A DNA stretch of 64,000 nucleotides from Acidimicrobiaceae bacterium (GCA_013044385.1 JABEUN010000004.1:1-64000), one strand, 5' to 3'; positions 16,008 to 26,199 are shown, counted from the first letter of the stretch. The notes: a model not told the origin generated them from the sequence alone. Translations and numbers: made by a program.

Positions 16008-17288
16008 ATGGCGACCAACCTAGAGATATTCGAAGCCTCGAAGAAGCTGATTCCTGGTGGAGTGAACTCACCTGTGAGATCGTTCCGTTCGGTTGGCGGA
16101 ACTCCGTACATCGTCGAGCGGGGGAAGGGAAGCTACGTCTACGACGTAGAGGGTAAGCGGTATATCGACTACGTTCAGTCCTACGGAGCGGTGATCCTCG
16201 GTCACGCCGACAGCCGAGTGACAAGAGCCATATGCGAAGCGGCGGAGAATGGCACCACGTATGGCGCCCCGACAGAGGGAGAACTTCGACTCGCAGAAAT
16301 CATCACCGATCGGGTCCAAGGAGCCGAGATGGTGCGACTGACATCCTCGGGTACCGAGGCGACCATGACCGCGCTCAGAATAGCCAGAGGTTTCACCGGA
16401 CGCGACAAGGTCGTAAAGTTCGATGGATGTTATCATGGACATTCAGACTCATTGCTGGCAGCGGCTGGTTCTGGCGTAGCGAACCTTGGACTAGCTGACT
16501 CAGTTGGTGTCCCGGCATCGGCGGTTCAGTCGACACTCGTGCTTCCTTACAACGTGGTTCCCGAGCTAGATGAGACCGTAGCGGCCGTGTTCGTGGAGCC
16601 TGTGGCCGCGAACATGGGTTTGGTGCCACCGGTAGAGGGGTTTCTTGAGGGACTCAGGGTGGAGTGCGACAGGGTTGGAGCGATCCTGATCTTTGACGAA
16701 GTGATCACCGGATTTCGCATCGGATTCTCGGGTGCAGACGGAGTATTCGGGGTAAGGGCGGATCTCTACACCTACGGAAAGGTCATCGGCGGTGGCCTGC
16801 CAATCGGAGCTGTCGCTGGTCGAACTGATGTGATGTCAGTTCTCGCCCCTGTCGGACCGGTTTACCAGGCCGGCACACTTTCGGGTAACCCGATTGCTAC
16901 CGCCGCCGGCACCACTGTCCTTTCGCTCTTGGATGAGGCGAGCTACATGATGCTCGAAGGCAGGGCAAAGTATTTAACTGATGGACTTTACAAGGTGATT
17001 TCAGAGGCCGACCTTCCGGTCCAGGTTCAACGCTTTGGGCCACTGTTGAGCGTCTTTTTCTCGGATGAACCCGTGGTCGACCACGTAAGCGCACGCAAAT
17101 CGGTCGCCAACGGGATCTTCCGCCACTTTTTCCATGCGATGCTGGCCCGGGGAGTGGCGCTGCCACCAGGACCTTACGAAGCATACTTTCCCGGACTAGC
17201 ACATAGCTGGGACGATATCGACCGAACGATAGACATCGCTTCCGCCGCAGCCAAGGAAGCCTCAGAGCGCCACGCAGGCAGTTTGTAG
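16008..17288 (+). CDS. hemL: Glutamate-1-semialdehyde 2,1-aminomutase
   Basis: PLP enzyme that converts the HemA product to aminolevulinate. It begins FEASKKLIPGGVNSPVRSF and contains RLTSSGTEATMTALRIARG, KFDGCYHGHSD, LIFDEVITGFRIG and the PLP-binding Lys in YTYGKVIGGGLPIGA. Length (426) is normal. It lies 94 bases after hemB in the same direction, completing the set of enzymes from glutamyl-tRNA to uroporphyrinogen III in one cluster. Its stop is 1 base from the stop of the convergent reductase gene. Confidence 0.95.
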   Translation: MATNLEIFEASKKLIPGGVNSPVRSFRSVGGTPYIVERGKGSYVYDVEGKRYIDYVQSYGAVILGHADSRVTRAICEAAENGTTYGAPTEGELRLAEIITDRVQGAEMVRLTSSGTEATMTALRIARGFTGRDKVVKFDGCYHGHSDSLLAAAGSGVANLGLADSVGVPASAVQSTLVLPYNVVPELDETVAAVFVEPVAANMGLVPPVEGFLEGLRVECDRVGAILIFDEVITGFRIGFSGADGVFGVRADLYTYGKVIGGGLPIGAVAGRTDVMSVLAPVGPVYQAGTLSGNPIATAAGTTVLSLLDEASYMMLEGRAKYLTDGLYKVISEADLPVQVQRFGPLLSVFFSDEPVVDHVSARKSVANGIFRHFFHAMLARGVALPPGPYEAYFPGLAHSWDDIDRTIDIASAAAKEASERHAGSL

Positions 17289-17289
17289 A

Positions 17290-18546
17290 TCAGGCTCTGG
17301 CCAGGTCTACTAACCTGATCGCCTGATCGATGGCTCGCTCGGCGACGCCTTTCTTCTCAGTCGGCATGAGGTTGGCCATGATCTTGACGACCTCTTTCAT
17401 TAGAGGTTCAGAGTGCATGCCTGCCCAGACCGACAGAGAGAGTATTCGGGGGTCGGCTATGAGCTTGACGAACCTTCTGCCCAGCCTGTAATAGTTGGCA
17501 TACCGTTTGTCTAAGACGCTCACGTAAAGGCCAAGCTTTGCCCGATCATCGGCATCTATCGCATCGCTGATCAGGTCGGCAGCGATCCTTCCTGTCTCAT
17601 AACCGTAGGATATTCCTTCGCCATTAAACGGATTGATTGATGCCGCTGAGTCTCCAATTAGAACAAAGTTGGGTCCTGATTTCGGGTCAATGCTGAAGCC
17701 CATCGGTAGTTTTCCGCCGGTGGGAGTGGTTAATTCCGTCTTTTCGGAGAGACCCCAGTAAGACGGAGCCTGCTCGATGTACCTCTCAAGAGCATGCGTA
17801 GTGTTGAAGTTTTTCCAGCGATCTTGATTGGTGAGCATCCCAATTCCGACATTCACCCGCCCGTCGCCCAGCGGAAAGATCCATCCGTATCCCGGGACAA
17901 CGGAGTTCTTCTCGTCACGTAGGTCCAATTTCGACTCGATGTACTGATCGTCATGTCTCGGACTCGAGTGGTATCCACGAATTGCGAGTCCGATAGGTTC
18001 ATCCCTATTTCGTGCAGCTCCTAAAGCCCGACCGATTCTTGAATTTGCTCCGTCCGCCACGACGTAGTAGTCAGCGGAAAAAAGCATTCGATCTCCGGAT
18101 GAATTCTCTTTGACTTCAAGGTGTTCGATGGAGCTGTCGCTGTTTAGGGACACTCCTGTTACCTCATGTCCGAAGAGGTAGTTCGCCCCCTTATCGGCTG
18201 AATTTTCTGCGACTGCTTCATCGAGGTCGTGGCGAGTAACAACGAACCCATAATTCGGGAAGTCATGATGCCTTGGCCAAGCGAGTTCCATTGTCCTGCC
18301 GAAGGCGACAGATCTCAGGCCGATGTACCTGTGCTTGGTAGCAAGGAAGTCGGAAAGCCCCATGGCTTCGAGCTGTGCTACTGACCGTGGCGTCAGACCA
18401 TCTCCGCAGGTCTTGTCCCTGGGGAAGGTCTTCTTTTCTAGGACAGTGACATCTACACCCCTCATTGCTAGCCAGTAGGCGGAAGCTGAACCCGCCGGGC
18501 CGCCACCGATTATCAATACCTTGCTGTGAATCTTCGCTGTTCCCAC
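17290..18546 (-). CDS. Geranylgeranyl-reductase-family FAD oxidoreductase (possible menaquinone reductase)
   Basis: About 418 residues with N-terminal FAD motif KVLIIGGGPAGSASAYWLA, the family box FPRDKTCGDGLTPRSV, and C-terminal FVLIGDSAASINPFNGEGISYGYETGRIAADLI. The family saturates isoprenoid chains of archaeal lipids, chlorophyll or, as MenJ, menaquinone. It lies divergently beside the complex I operon, which reduces menaquinone in actinobacteria, so quinone side-chain reduction is the best guess. GTG 18546 is chosen because TAGCCT lies 7 bases upstream; an in-frame TTG at 18582 is the longer alternative. Confidence 0.75.
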   Translation of the reverse strand: MGTAKIHSKVLIIGGGPAGSASAYWLAMRGVDVTVLEKKTFPRDKTCGDGLTPRSVAQLEAMGLSDFLATKHRYIGLRSVAFGRTMELAWPRHHDFPNYGFVVTRHDLDEAVAENSADKGANYLFGHEVTGVSLNSDSSIEHLEVKENSSGDRMLFSADYYVVADGANSRIGRALGAARNRDEPIGLAIRGYHSSPRHDDQYIESKLDLRDEKNSVVPGYGWIFPLGDGRVNVGIGMLTNQDRWKNFNTTHALERYIEQAPSYWGLSEKTELTTPTGGKLPMGFSIDPKSGPNFVLIGDSAASINPFNGEGISYGYETGRIAADLISDAIDADDRAKLGLYVSVLDKRYANYYRLGRRFVKLIADPRILSLSVWAGMHSEPLMKEVVKIMANLMPTEKKGVAERAIDQAIRLVDLARA

Positions 18547-18553
18547 GACTATC

Positions 18554-18559
18554 AGGCTA
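18554..18559 (-). promoter_or_regulatory. -10 hexamer of leaderless reductase gene
   Basis: On the minus strand TAGCCT is followed by 7 bases and GTG 18546. Confidence 0.45.
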
Positions 18560-18658
18560 GGTGAGAATGCACAGTGAGCCAACTCGTTATAGACCGACGC
18601 GGCGATTTGGAAAGATGGATGAGTGTGGGTAATGATTTACCGGGCAAGATTTGCCGTG

Positions 18659-18687
18659 TTCAGCAATGACATGGCTTTAGCTAGGGT
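18659..18687 (+). promoter_or_regulatory. Possible nuo operon promoter
   Basis: TTCAGC (18659-18664) and TAGGGT (18682-18687) are 17 bases apart in the region between the divergent reductase and nuoA. The -35 match is weak. Confidence 0.3.
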
Positions 18688-18738
18688 AGTGAGTGAAGTG
18701 TTTCGAGCTCTTCCGAAGTTTGAACGAAGCGAGGTTTA

Positions 18739-19164
18739 GTGGCTCAGTATCTGCCGATTCTGGTAATGACGGTGCTTGCGGTGCTCTTTGCAGCGGGTTC
18801 CTTCATAGCATCAGGAATCCTTGCACCGAAGAGGTCCACCGCAGCCAAGAGGTCGCCGTATGAGTGCGGAATCGTCCCCTCGTCCGAACCGGTCGAGCGC
18901 TTTCCGATCCGTTTCTATCTGGTGGCGATGATCTTCATCATCTTTGACATTGAGGTCATTTTCCTCTATCCATGGGCTGTGATCTTTCGCCAACTATCGA
19001 ACTTCGGGCTGGTCGAGATGGTCATATTTGCAGCCACAGTATTCGTCTCGTTCCTTTACCTGGTGTCGAATGGTGCGCTGACTTGGGGGCCGAAGCGCAA
19101 GGCCCTTCCCATCCAAGATGACGTTGAGCCAGAGTTGCTACAGACGACGACACCGGCTGCATAG
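18739..19164 (+). CDS. nuoA: NADH-quinone oxidoreductase subunit A
   Basis: First gene of the complex I operon. The 141-residue membrane protein has three hydrophobic segments and the NuoA signature [24 protein letters not shown]...[12 protein letters not shown], the loop at the quinone-channel junction. GTG 18739 is preceded by GCGAGG. It is followed 8 bases later by nuoB. Confidence 0.95.
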   Translation: MAQYLPILVMTVLAVLFAAGSFIASGILAPKRSTAAKRSPYECGIVPSSEPVERFPIRFYLVAMIFIIFDIEVIFLYPWAVIFRQLSNFGLVEMVIFAATVFVSFLYLVSNGALTWGPKRKALPIQDDVEPELLQTTTPAA

Positions 19165-19172
19165 GGAGAGAG

Positions 19173-19781
19173 ATGGGACTTGAAGATCTAAATCACAACT
19201 TCCTGACCGGTTCGGTTGAGAATCTGGTCAAGTGGGCTCGCCGGAATTCGGTCTGGCCCGCCACTTTCGGACTGGCGTGCTGTGCAATCGAGATGATGTC
19301 AGCCGGCGCTGCTGATTTTGACCTCGCGCGGTTCGGCATGGAGGTCTTCAGGGCTTCGCCCCGACAGGCAGACCTCATGATCGTTGCAGGTCGCGTTTCC
19401 CAGAAGATGGCACCGGTTCTCAGACAGGTTTATGACCAGATGATGGAACCCAAGTGGGTCATCTCTATGGGCGTGTGCGCTTCAACTGGTGGAATGTTCA
19501 ACAACTACGCGATCGTTCAGGGTGTCGACCAGATAGTTCCGGTTGATGTGTACGCGCCGGGTTGCCCCCCGGGACCAGAAACCCTCATGCATGCGATCCT
19601 CACATTGCATGAGATGATCAGGACGGGCGACATAACAAAGCGCAGAGAGATTTCAGGGCGTGGAGCCGAGGTGCAGTTGACGGTTGGATCTCCAAAGCAG
19701 ATCCAACCGGCGAGCCACTCAGGAATTGCTTCGATCAGGCCCGTAGTCTCGAGCCTCTCAGAAGGTGGCGATCGGGCTTGA
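19173..19781 (+). CDS. nuoB: NADH-quinone oxidoreductase subunit B
   Basis: Carries the terminal 4Fe-4S cluster N2 that passes electrons to quinone. The ligands are visible in [11 protein letters not shown] (adjacent Cys pair), MGVCASTGG and [11 protein letters not shown]. Length is 202 residues; the last 40 or so form a variable tail. GGGAGAG precedes ATG 19173. The stop overlaps the TTG start of nuoC. Confidence 0.96.
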   Translation: MGLEDLNHNFLTGSVENLVKWARRNSVWPATFGLACCAIEMMSAGAADFDLARFGMEVFRASPRQADLMIVAGRVSQKMAPVLRQVYDQMMEPKWVISMGVCASTGGMFNNYAIVQGVDQIVPVDVYAPGCPPGPETLMHAILTLHEMIRTGDITKRREISGRGAEVQLTVGSPKQIQPASHSGIASIRPVVSSLSEGGDRA

Positions 19782-20227
19782 CCGGTAGTACGAATGATGT
19801 GATCTCAGTAGACAGATCCAGCTATCTTCAGGTCGTCTCTGACCTTAAGGATGCTGGTTACAACATGTGTAGCGATCTGTGCGGTGTTGACTACCTTGAG
19901 CACATGGGTAGACCCCTGCCGGAGGGAGTCGCTCCGGAGCGGTTCGAAATTGTGGTGAACTTGACCTCTACTATCAACAGGATCTGGTTGAGGATCCGTG
20001 TCCAGATACCCGAGTCTGATCCCGAACTGGATTCCCTCTTCAATCTCTACCCAGGGAGCGAGGCGATGGAGCGAGAGGTGTACGACCTCATCGGAATCCG
20101 TTTCGTTGGACATCCGGATATGACGAGAATTCTTCTTCCCCAAGATTGGGAGGGGCATCCTCTCCGGAAGGACTATTCGATCGGTCGTATTCCCGTTCAA
20201 TTCAAAGAGGTGCGGCGGACAAGATGA
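19778..20227 (+). CDS. nuoC: NADH-quinone oxidoreductase subunit C
   Basis: The 149-residue protein matches the 30-kDa subunit of the peripheral arm: [54 protein letters not shown]. It has no cofactor and scaffolds NuoB and NuoD. TTG 19778 overlaps the nuoB stop; the end overlaps nuoD by ATGA. It is shorter than many homologues because the region before the core is brief. Confidence 0.95.
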   Translation: MTGSTNDVISVDRSSYLQVVSDLKDAGYNMCSDLCGVDYLEHMGRPLPEGVAPERFEIVVNLTSTINRIWLRIRVQIPESDPELDSLFNLYPGSEAMEREVYDLIGIRFVGHPDMTRILLPQDWEGHPLRKDYSIGRIPVQFKEVRRTR

Positions 20228-21609
20228 CCGATACCACGGATTCCGGAAGTCACAACCGGTTCGAAGATGAACTGTATGAGGAGATGGAGCCGACTCTCAT
20301 AGCTGAGACCTCCGAAGGTGCTCAGGAGATGTTGGCCCGTGAGGATACTCGCCCAGCCGAACTCGCCAAGGAGTACGGTTCGACGCTCAGGCTGCCCGAG
20401 GGGATAGAACTAGACCCTAGCGATGTCAACATCGAAACCGCTGAAGATCAGACGATGATCATCAATATGGGTCCCCAACACCCCTCTACCCATGGTGTTC
20501 TTAGAATAATGATGGAACTAGAAGGAGAGACAGTACTCAGGACCAAGCCGGTTGTCGGGTATCTCCACACCGGCATGGAGAAGACGGCGGAGGGTCTTAC
20601 ATTCCTACAGGGCCCGACCAATGTGACCCGTATGGACTACTTGGCTCCACTTCATAATGAACTCGTATTCTCGCTAGCTACCGAGGCACTGCTCGGACTC
20701 GAGATCCCGGAGAGAGCCACCTGGATCCGCATGTTGATGGTCGAACTGAACCGGATGTCGTCCCATATTATGTGGATGGCCACAAACGGAATGGACCTCG
20801 GTTCTACCTCGATGATGATCTACGGCTTCAGGGAGAGGGAGTTGATCCTCTCTTTCTTCGAGAAGGTAACTGGCCTCAGGATGAACCACAACTACATCCG
20901 CCCAGGCGGCGTAGCTGCTGACTTGCCGGATGGGTGGGAGGACGACATCTCGGTCATCTGCGATACGATTCCGCCGAGATTGGCTGAATACAATCAACTG
21001 CTCACTGGTCAGCCGATCTTCCGCCGTCGGGTGGATGGCGTTGGTGTGATGACGACCGATCAGGCATTGGCCCTGTCAGCGACAGGACCGATTCTGAGAG
21101 CCACTGGCCTTCCGTGGGATCTAAGGAAGGACAAGCCATACCTCTACTACGATCAGGTCGAGTTCGACGTTGTAGTGGGAAGTGTCGGCGATACATTCGA
21201 CAGGTACGCGGTGAGGTTGAACGAGATATTTGAGTCCACTCGTATCGTTGGACAGATTCTCGAGAAGATGCCGAAGGGTGATTACAAAGTCCAGTCAAGA
21301 AAGGTCACCCCGCCTCCAAGGAAGCGGATAGACGAATCGATGGAGGCTTTGATCCACCACTTCAAGATCTATACAGAGGGCTACAAGGTGCCAGAGGGCG
21401 AGGTCTACGTTTCAGTGGAATCCCCGCGAGGAGAACTCGGCTGCTACATGGTCTCAGATGGTTCGGCGAGGCCGTATCGCATGCACATTCGCGGACCGTC
21501 CTTTGTTAATCTGCAGAGCCTTCCGCCGCTTTTGCATGGAGGCTTCATCGCAGACGCAATAGCGATCATCTCTTCGGTAGATCCGGTTATGGGTGAGGTT
21601 GATAGATAG
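20224..21609 (+). CDS. nuoD: NADH-quinone oxidoreductase subunit D
   Basis: The 49-kDa subunit forms the quinone site with NuoB. The core starts at about residue 75 with MIINMGPQHPSTHGVLR and contains VGYLHTGMEKTAE, NRMSSHIMWMATNGMDLG, RPGGVAADLPDGW and the C-terminal ending ISSVDPVMGEVDR. About 75 acidic residues precede the core. The true start is ATG 20224 (ATGA overlap with nuoC); the frame is open further upstream. Confidence 0.96.
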   Translation: MTDTTDSGSHNRFEDELYEEMEPTLIAETSEGAQEMLAREDTRPAELAKEYGSTLRLPEGIELDPSDVNIETAEDQTMIINMGPQHPSTHGVLRIMMELEGETVLRTKPVVGYLHTGMEKTAEGLTFLQGPTNVTRMDYLAPLHNELVFSLATEALLGLEIPERATWIRMLMVELNRMSSHIMWMATNGMDLGSTSMMIYGFRERELILSFFEKVTGLRMNHNYIRPGGVAADLPDGWEDDISVICDTIPPRLAEYNQLLTGQPIFRRRVDGVGVMTTDQALALSATGPILRATGLPWDLRKDKPYLYYDQVEFDVVVGSVGDTFDRYAVRLNEIFESTRIVGQILEKMPKGDYKVQSRKVTPPPRKRIDESMEALIHHFKIYTEGYKVPEGEVYVSVESPRGELGCYMVSDGSARPYRMHIRGPSFVNLQSLPPLLHGGFIADAIAIISSVDPVMGEVDR

Positions 21610-22257
21610 ATGGCAAGGTTCACACCTGATATGGAGACACGCGCACTCGCGGTCATCGAGCTTTACCCTGAAAGGCGGTCTGCCACCATACCGCTGTGCC
21701 ATCTGGCACAGGAGCAGGATGGATACCTGACCAGGGAAGCGATGGAACAGATCTCTGAATTGGTTGGCATAACGCCGGCCGAGGTGCTTGGCACAGCGAG
21801 CTTCTACGACATGTTGCATACCGAACCGGTAGGGAAGTATTTAGTCGGAGTTTGCACGAATATTGCATGCCTGCTCAAAGGTGGAGAAGAGCTGTTGGAA
21901 CACGCTGAACAAGCACTTGGGGTAGCGCCGGGTGGAACCACTGACGATGGGATGTTCACCCTCGAGGAGATGGAGTGCATAGCCCACTGCGACAAAGCAC
22001 CGGCGGTACAGGTCAATTACCGGTTCTTCGGCCCCCTTGGGGATGAGAGCTTCGACAGCCTTGTTGAGGAGTTGCGAGGTGGAGCGCTCGATGCCGTCGT
22101 GCCTCCCCATGGGACTTTGAGCCGCGTACATAGAACGAGCGGAATAGCTGTGCCGCTTGCGGAGATCATCGAGGCCAGACGATCGGGAGATCTTCTGGAG
22201 GCCGAGCGCGCAAGGGCCAAGGCCGAAGCAGAGGGTGCTGGAGGAAACCAGTTATGA
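21610..22257 (+). CDS. nuoE: NADH-quinone oxidoreductase subunit E
   Basis: The 24-kDa subunit carries a 2Fe-2S cluster (N1a), with ligands in VCTNIACLLKG and ECIAHCDKAPAVQV. The N-terminal helical part PDMETRALAVIELYPERRSA...LVGITPAEVLGTASFY is typical. An Ala/Glu-rich tail follows the cluster domain. It starts directly after the nuoD stop and overlaps nuoF by 4 bases. Confidence 0.95.
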   Translation: MARFTPDMETRALAVIELYPERRSATIPLCHLAQEQDGYLTREAMEQISELVGITPAEVLGTASFYDMLHTEPVGKYLVGVCTNIACLLKGGEELLEHAEQALGVAPGGTTDDGMFTLEEMECIAHCDKAPAVQVNYRFFGPLGDESFDSLVEELRGGALDAVVPPHGTLSRVHRTSGIAVPLAEIIEARRSGDLLEAERARAKAEAEGAGGNQL

Positions 22258-23558
22258 CATTGGCACCTTTCAAGATCGTTTCCAAGAGGGTCGACGATCC
22301 AGAAGCGGTAGGCCTCCAGGGTTATCTTGCAACCGGTGGATATCAGGCACTCAAGCGTGCCGTCTTGGACCTCACTCCCGAAGCGATCCGTGATCAGGTT
22401 ATGCAGGCGAGCCTTTTAGGCCGTGGCGGAGCCGGATTCGAGGCGGGCCGTAAGTGGTCGATGCTCAAAAAGAGTGACGTACGGTACCTCGTGATCAACG
22501 GTGACGAGTCGGAGCCGGCGACGTTCAAGGACCACATGCTCGTAGAGCGGGATCCGCACCAACTTGTTGAAGGTGCTCTGATCGCTGGCTATGCAATCGG
22601 AGCAGCTCGGATATTCATATTTCTCCGTGGTGAGTTTGCACTCGGTCTGGAGAGGGTTCAGGCCGCGATCAATGAGGCATATGAATATGGTGCAATCGGA
22701 CGAAATATATTCGGTTCTGATTTCTCCATTGATCTGGTACTTCACCCTGGGGCCGGAGCGTATATCTGCGGTGAAGAGACGGCCCTGCTCGAGAGTCTTG
22801 AGGGGAAACGGGGATTTCCGAGGATCAAGCCTCCGTACTTCCCGGCCGTAATTGGTCTGTACGGCCAGCCAACCATTGTGAACAACGTCGAGACGGTGTC
22901 GAATCTCCCTTGGATCGTTATGAATGGTGGTGGAGAATTCTCCGAACTCGGGGTGGGTCGTTCTAGGGGAACTCGACTATTCGCCCTGTCAGGAGATGTC
23001 ATTCGCCCCGGGAACTACGAACTCGAGATGGTCAAAAATACCTTCAGGGACTTGATATTCGATCCGGAGATGGGCGGAGGACTAGCCCCTGGTCGACAGG
23101 TCAAAGCTGTGATTCCAGGCGGTGTCTCTGCGCCTTGGCTCGGTCCAGATCAATTGGACGTCCTTCTCGGCCAAGATGAAGTAGCAGCGGTGGGGTCGAT
23201 GCTCGGTTCTGGATCGATCATCGTGATGGACGATAGTACCTGCATGGTCAGGGCCGCTTGGAGAATAGCCAAGTTCTTTGCGCGGGAGTCGTGCGGACAG
23301 TGCACTCCATGTAGAGAAGGTGGAAGCTGGATCGAGAAGGTTATGCGCAGGATCGAGACGGGGTCCGGACGAGAGGAGGACCTAGACCTCCTGATGGACC
23401 TCTGTGACAACATAGTTCCAGGAGTCTCCTGGCCCCCGCAACAGACGACGATCTGTGTGCTTGGACCTTCGATTCCTTCGAGTGTCGCAACGGCGATAAG
23501 GATGTTCCGCGACGAATTCCTTCTCCATATCAAAGAGGGTGGATGCCCGTATGAATGA
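22254..23558 (+). CDS. nuoF: NADH-quinone oxidoreductase subunit F
   Basis: The 51-kDa NADH-oxidising subunit. The NADH/FMN site is LLGRGGAGFEAGRKW and NGDESEPATFKDHMLVERDPHQ; GAGAYICGEETALLESLEGKRG follows; the N3 4Fe-4S cluster ligands are in ESCGQCTPCREGG with a further Cys downstream. Length is 434. It overlaps the probable nuoG start. Confidence 0.97.
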   Translation: MTLAPFKIVSKRVDDPEAVGLQGYLATGGYQALKRAVLDLTPEAIRDQVMQASLLGRGGAGFEAGRKWSMLKKSDVRYLVINGDESEPATFKDHMLVERDPHQLVEGALIAGYAIGAARIFIFLRGEFALGLERVQAAINEAYEYGAIGRNIFGSDFSIDLVLHPGAGAYICGEETALLESLEGKRGFPRIKPPYFPAVIGLYGQPTIVNNVETVSNLPWIVMNGGGEFSELGVGRSRGTRLFALSGDVIRPGNYELEMVKNTFRDLIFDPEMGGGLAPGRQVKAVIPGGVSAPWLGPDQLDVLLGQDEVAAVGSMLGSGSIIVMDDSTCMVRAAWRIAKFFARESCGQCTPCREGGSWIEKVMRRIETGSGREEDLDLLMDLCDNIVPGVSWPPQQTTICVLGPSIPSSVATAIRMFRDEFLLHIKEGGCPYE

Positions 23559-26199
23559 CTCCGACGCAACAGTCAAGCTGGTCGTCGATGGCCATGAGAT
23601 TCAGGCTAAGCCTGGAGAGATGATCATTGCTGCCGCCGAGAAGGCGGGAGTTTTGATTCCACGTTTTTGCTACCACCCACGGCTTGAGCCGGTTGGGGTC
23701 TGCAGGATGTGTCTAGTAGAGGTGAAGGGCCCGCGGGGTTTTTCTCTGCAGCCGGCCTGTTACCTCCCCGTCGCCGAGGGCATGGAGGTCGTTACCAATT
23801 CGGACAAAGCTAAAAAGGCGCAAGACGGTGTACTCGAGTACCTGTTGGCCAACCATCCGTTGGACTGTCCGGTTTGCGACAAAGGCGGAGAATGCCCGCT
23901 GCAGGATCAGACCTTTGTCTACGGTCCGGGTGAGAGCCGGTTCGTGGAGGAGAAGCGCCACTATCCGAAGCCGATTCCGATTTCGAAGCTTGTTTACCTC
24001 GATCGCGAGCGTTGCATCCAATGTGACAGATGCACCCGTTTCGCTGACGATGTCGCAGGCGAAGCGCTGATCAACTTCATCGGTCGCGGTGGCTCCATTC
24101 AAGTTAACACCTTCCCCGACAAGCCGTTCTCCTCGTATTTCTCGGGGAATACTGTTCAGATCTGCCCAGTAGGCGCTCTGACTGCCACTCCGTATCGATT
24201 CAAGGCGAGACCATGGGATCTGGAGCAGGTAGAAAGTACGTGTGTTGGCTGTTCGGTCGGTTGTCAGATCGTCGTCCAGAGTTCAGAGAACGAGCTGGTT
24301 CGGTACCTTGGCCTCGATTCGGAGGCGGTGAACCACTCCTGGCTCTGTGATAAGGGACGTTTCGGATTCGAATCTGTCAACTCCTCGGATCGATTGGGTA
24401 CGCCAACGATACGTAACGGTACAGCCGCGAAAGAGGCGAGTTGGACCGAGGCGATGGCCAAGCTTGCCGAACCACTCAATAGGGCGCGCAAGAGGCCGGA
24501 ATCGATAGCCATAATCGGAGGTGCGCACCTCGCAAATGAAGACCTATACGTCTGGTCCAAGCTTGCGAAGTCGATTTTCGGGACTGACTCTGTAGATGCC
24601 CAGTTGGGAGATGGTCTTGATCCACGACTGCTTACTCGCACAAATCGGGCGACCATTGCAGACGCCGTCGGCGCCGAGGTTCTCGTTCTGTTGTCGGGAG
24701 ATATCAGGGAAGAACTCCCCGTACTCTTCCTGCGCCTGCGTGAGGCGGCTATCTCAAGCGGACTGAAGATTGTGGAACTAACCCACGCTGCCACTTCGCT
24801 TACTCCGAACGCTGCCGCTTCTATTGTGGTCTCTCCTGGCCAGGTTGAAGCGACAGTTCGCTCCCTAGTTGAACAGTCAGGACAGGAGCCCTCCGATCCG
24901 TCAATCGCTGTGGCGAAGGCGATTATCGCTGGCGCAGATCCGAACCGTATTGTCGTCCTGGCCGGTCGAATGAACCAAGCTGGTTCGTCGCTGGACCAGG
25001 AGAGGGCGATAGCCACGCTGATAGATGCGAAGCCCGGTTCGAAGCTGCTCTCGGGTCTCCGTAGGGCGAACGTCAACGGTGCGATAGATATGGGGTTCGT
25101 ACCTGGCCACCTACCGGGACGTTGTGCACTGACAGAAGGTTCCAAGGAGCTGATTGATGCTTGGAAGCAGGTACCTACCCAAATCGGGCGTTCAACACCT
25201 GAGATACTTGCAGCGGCTGCCAACGGTGAGATTGACGTTCTCTTCCTAATTGGAGCCGACCCAATATCGGATGCACCGGATCCAGAACTCTCCGAGCGTG
25301 CATTGGCGAAGGTTGGCACTGTAGTTTCGGTGGAGACCCTTCCCAATGCCTCCACCCGATTCGCGAGTATCATCCTTCCTGCCGCTGCCTTCACCGAGAG
25401 GATGGGCTCCACCACCAATGTCGAGTCGCGGATCTCCTTGCTCGGGCAGAAGTTGGTGAGTTTTGGACTTTCTCGGCCAGAGTGGATGATCGCTGTCGAG
25501 ATCGCTGCAGCAATTGGTGAAGATCTTGGATTCGAGTCGATGCACGACGTATGGCGTGAACTGAGCGTGGTGTCTCCGTTGCACCGTGGCCTTAGCCTGC
25601 AGGCACTTGGCTCTCCGGGGACCCGTGAGGGCGTTTTGGTCCCGGTGAGGCGTTCAAGGGTTTCCATAGCGTCCAACAGATCGCTTGATCCCGTAGCTAC
25701 GCCAGGGATCATCTCCGTGGAGCATTCTGGTCCTCCTTCGTCATCGGGTACTGGTCGAGGTTCGGACGCCTATCCGGGTATCGAGGCGAACGCATCTGCA
25801 GTTGAGTCGGTTGACAGCAGGATAAGTGGTGACCTGCTGGACCTTTTGGCGACACCTAACGAAGTAGCCCCCATTGGATCTGGCGATCTAGTGCCTGTGC
25901 TGCGCCGAAGACTTTTCGACGGTGGAACGATGCTTGTTCGATCCAAGAATTTGACTGAACTGGCGCCTGCTCCTAGGGTGACCGTTGGTGGGTCGACCGC
26001 TGCGTCTATGGGCTTTGCCGCAGGTTCCAAGGTGACACTGTCAAATGGTACTTCTGAACTGCCCGATCTGGAGTTGGTCGTGGATCGAGGGGTTGCTGAC
26101 GGCGTAGTGGTAGTTGATCTAGACGGCGAGTCGGGGTTGACGAGAAGAGTGATTCAAGGTGAGAACCTTAGGTTGACGATCAAGCTGGAGAGTGTGTAA
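23551..26199 (+). CDS. nuoG: NADH-quinone oxidoreductase subunit G
   Basis: The large iron-sulfur subunit of the electron-input module, about 882 residues. In order: a 2Fe-2S ferredoxin domain (FCYHPRLEPVGVCRMC), a His/Cys cluster region (PLDCPVCDKGGECPLQDQ), CIQCDRCTRFADD and QICPVGALT, then a molybdopterin-oxidoreductase-like domain whose cluster motif CVGCSVGCQIVV is present. ATG 23551 fits the GAGGG stretch better than in-frame GTG 23539. The antisense strand has a long open frame (24264-25712) that is only a shadow. Confidence 0.95.
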   Translation: MNDSDATVKLVVDGHEIQAKPGEMIIAAAEKAGVLIPRFCYHPRLEPVGVCRMCLVEVKGPRGFSLQPACYLPVAEGMEVVTNSDKAKKAQDGVLEYLLANHPLDCPVCDKGGECPLQDQTFVYGPGESRFVEEKRHYPKPIPISKLVYLDRERCIQCDRCTRFADDVAGEALINFIGRGGSIQVNTFPDKPFSSYFSGNTVQICPVGALTATPYRFKARPWDLEQVESTCVGCSVGCQIVVQSSENELVRYLGLDSEAVNHSWLCDKGRFGFESVNSSDRLGTPTIRNGTAAKEASWTEAMAKLAEPLNRARKRPESIAIIGGAHLANEDLYVWSKLAKSIFGTDSVDAQLGDGLDPRLLTRTNRATIADAVGAEVLVLLSGDIREELPVLFLRLREAAISSGLKIVELTHAATSLTPNAAASIVVSPGQVEATVRSLVEQSGQEPSDPSIAVAKAIIAGADPNRIVVLAGRMNQAGSSLDQERAIATLIDAKPGSKLLSGLRRANVNGAIDMGFVPGHLPGRCALTEGSKELIDAWKQVPTQIGRSTPEILAAAANGEIDVLFLIGADPISDAPDPELSERALAKVGTVVSVETLPNASTRFASIILPAAAFTERMGSTTNVESRISLLGQKLVSFGLSRPEWMIAVEIAAAIGEDLGFESMHDVWRELSVVSPLHRGLSLQALGSPGTREGVLVPVRRSRVSIASNRSLDPVATPGIISVEHSGPPSSSGTGRGSDAYPGIEANASAVESVDSRISGDLLDLLATPNEVAPIGSGDLVPVLRRRLFDGGTMLVRSKNLTELAPAPRVTVGGSTAASMGFAAGSKVTLSNGTSELPDLELVVDRGVADGVVVVDLDGESGLTRRVIQGENLRLTIKLESV

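Noticed and set aside
20146-20223. Longer NuoD starting inside nuoC
   Set aside because: ATG 20224 overlaps the nuoC stop in the usual ATGA manner; the upstream frame is nuoC coding sequence.
24264-25712. Long open frame (482 codons) antisense to nuoG
   Set aside because: The nuoG frame on the plus strand has clear cofactor motifs and operon context; the antisense product is Ser/Arg/Thr-rich with no recognisable domain and no ribosome-binding site.
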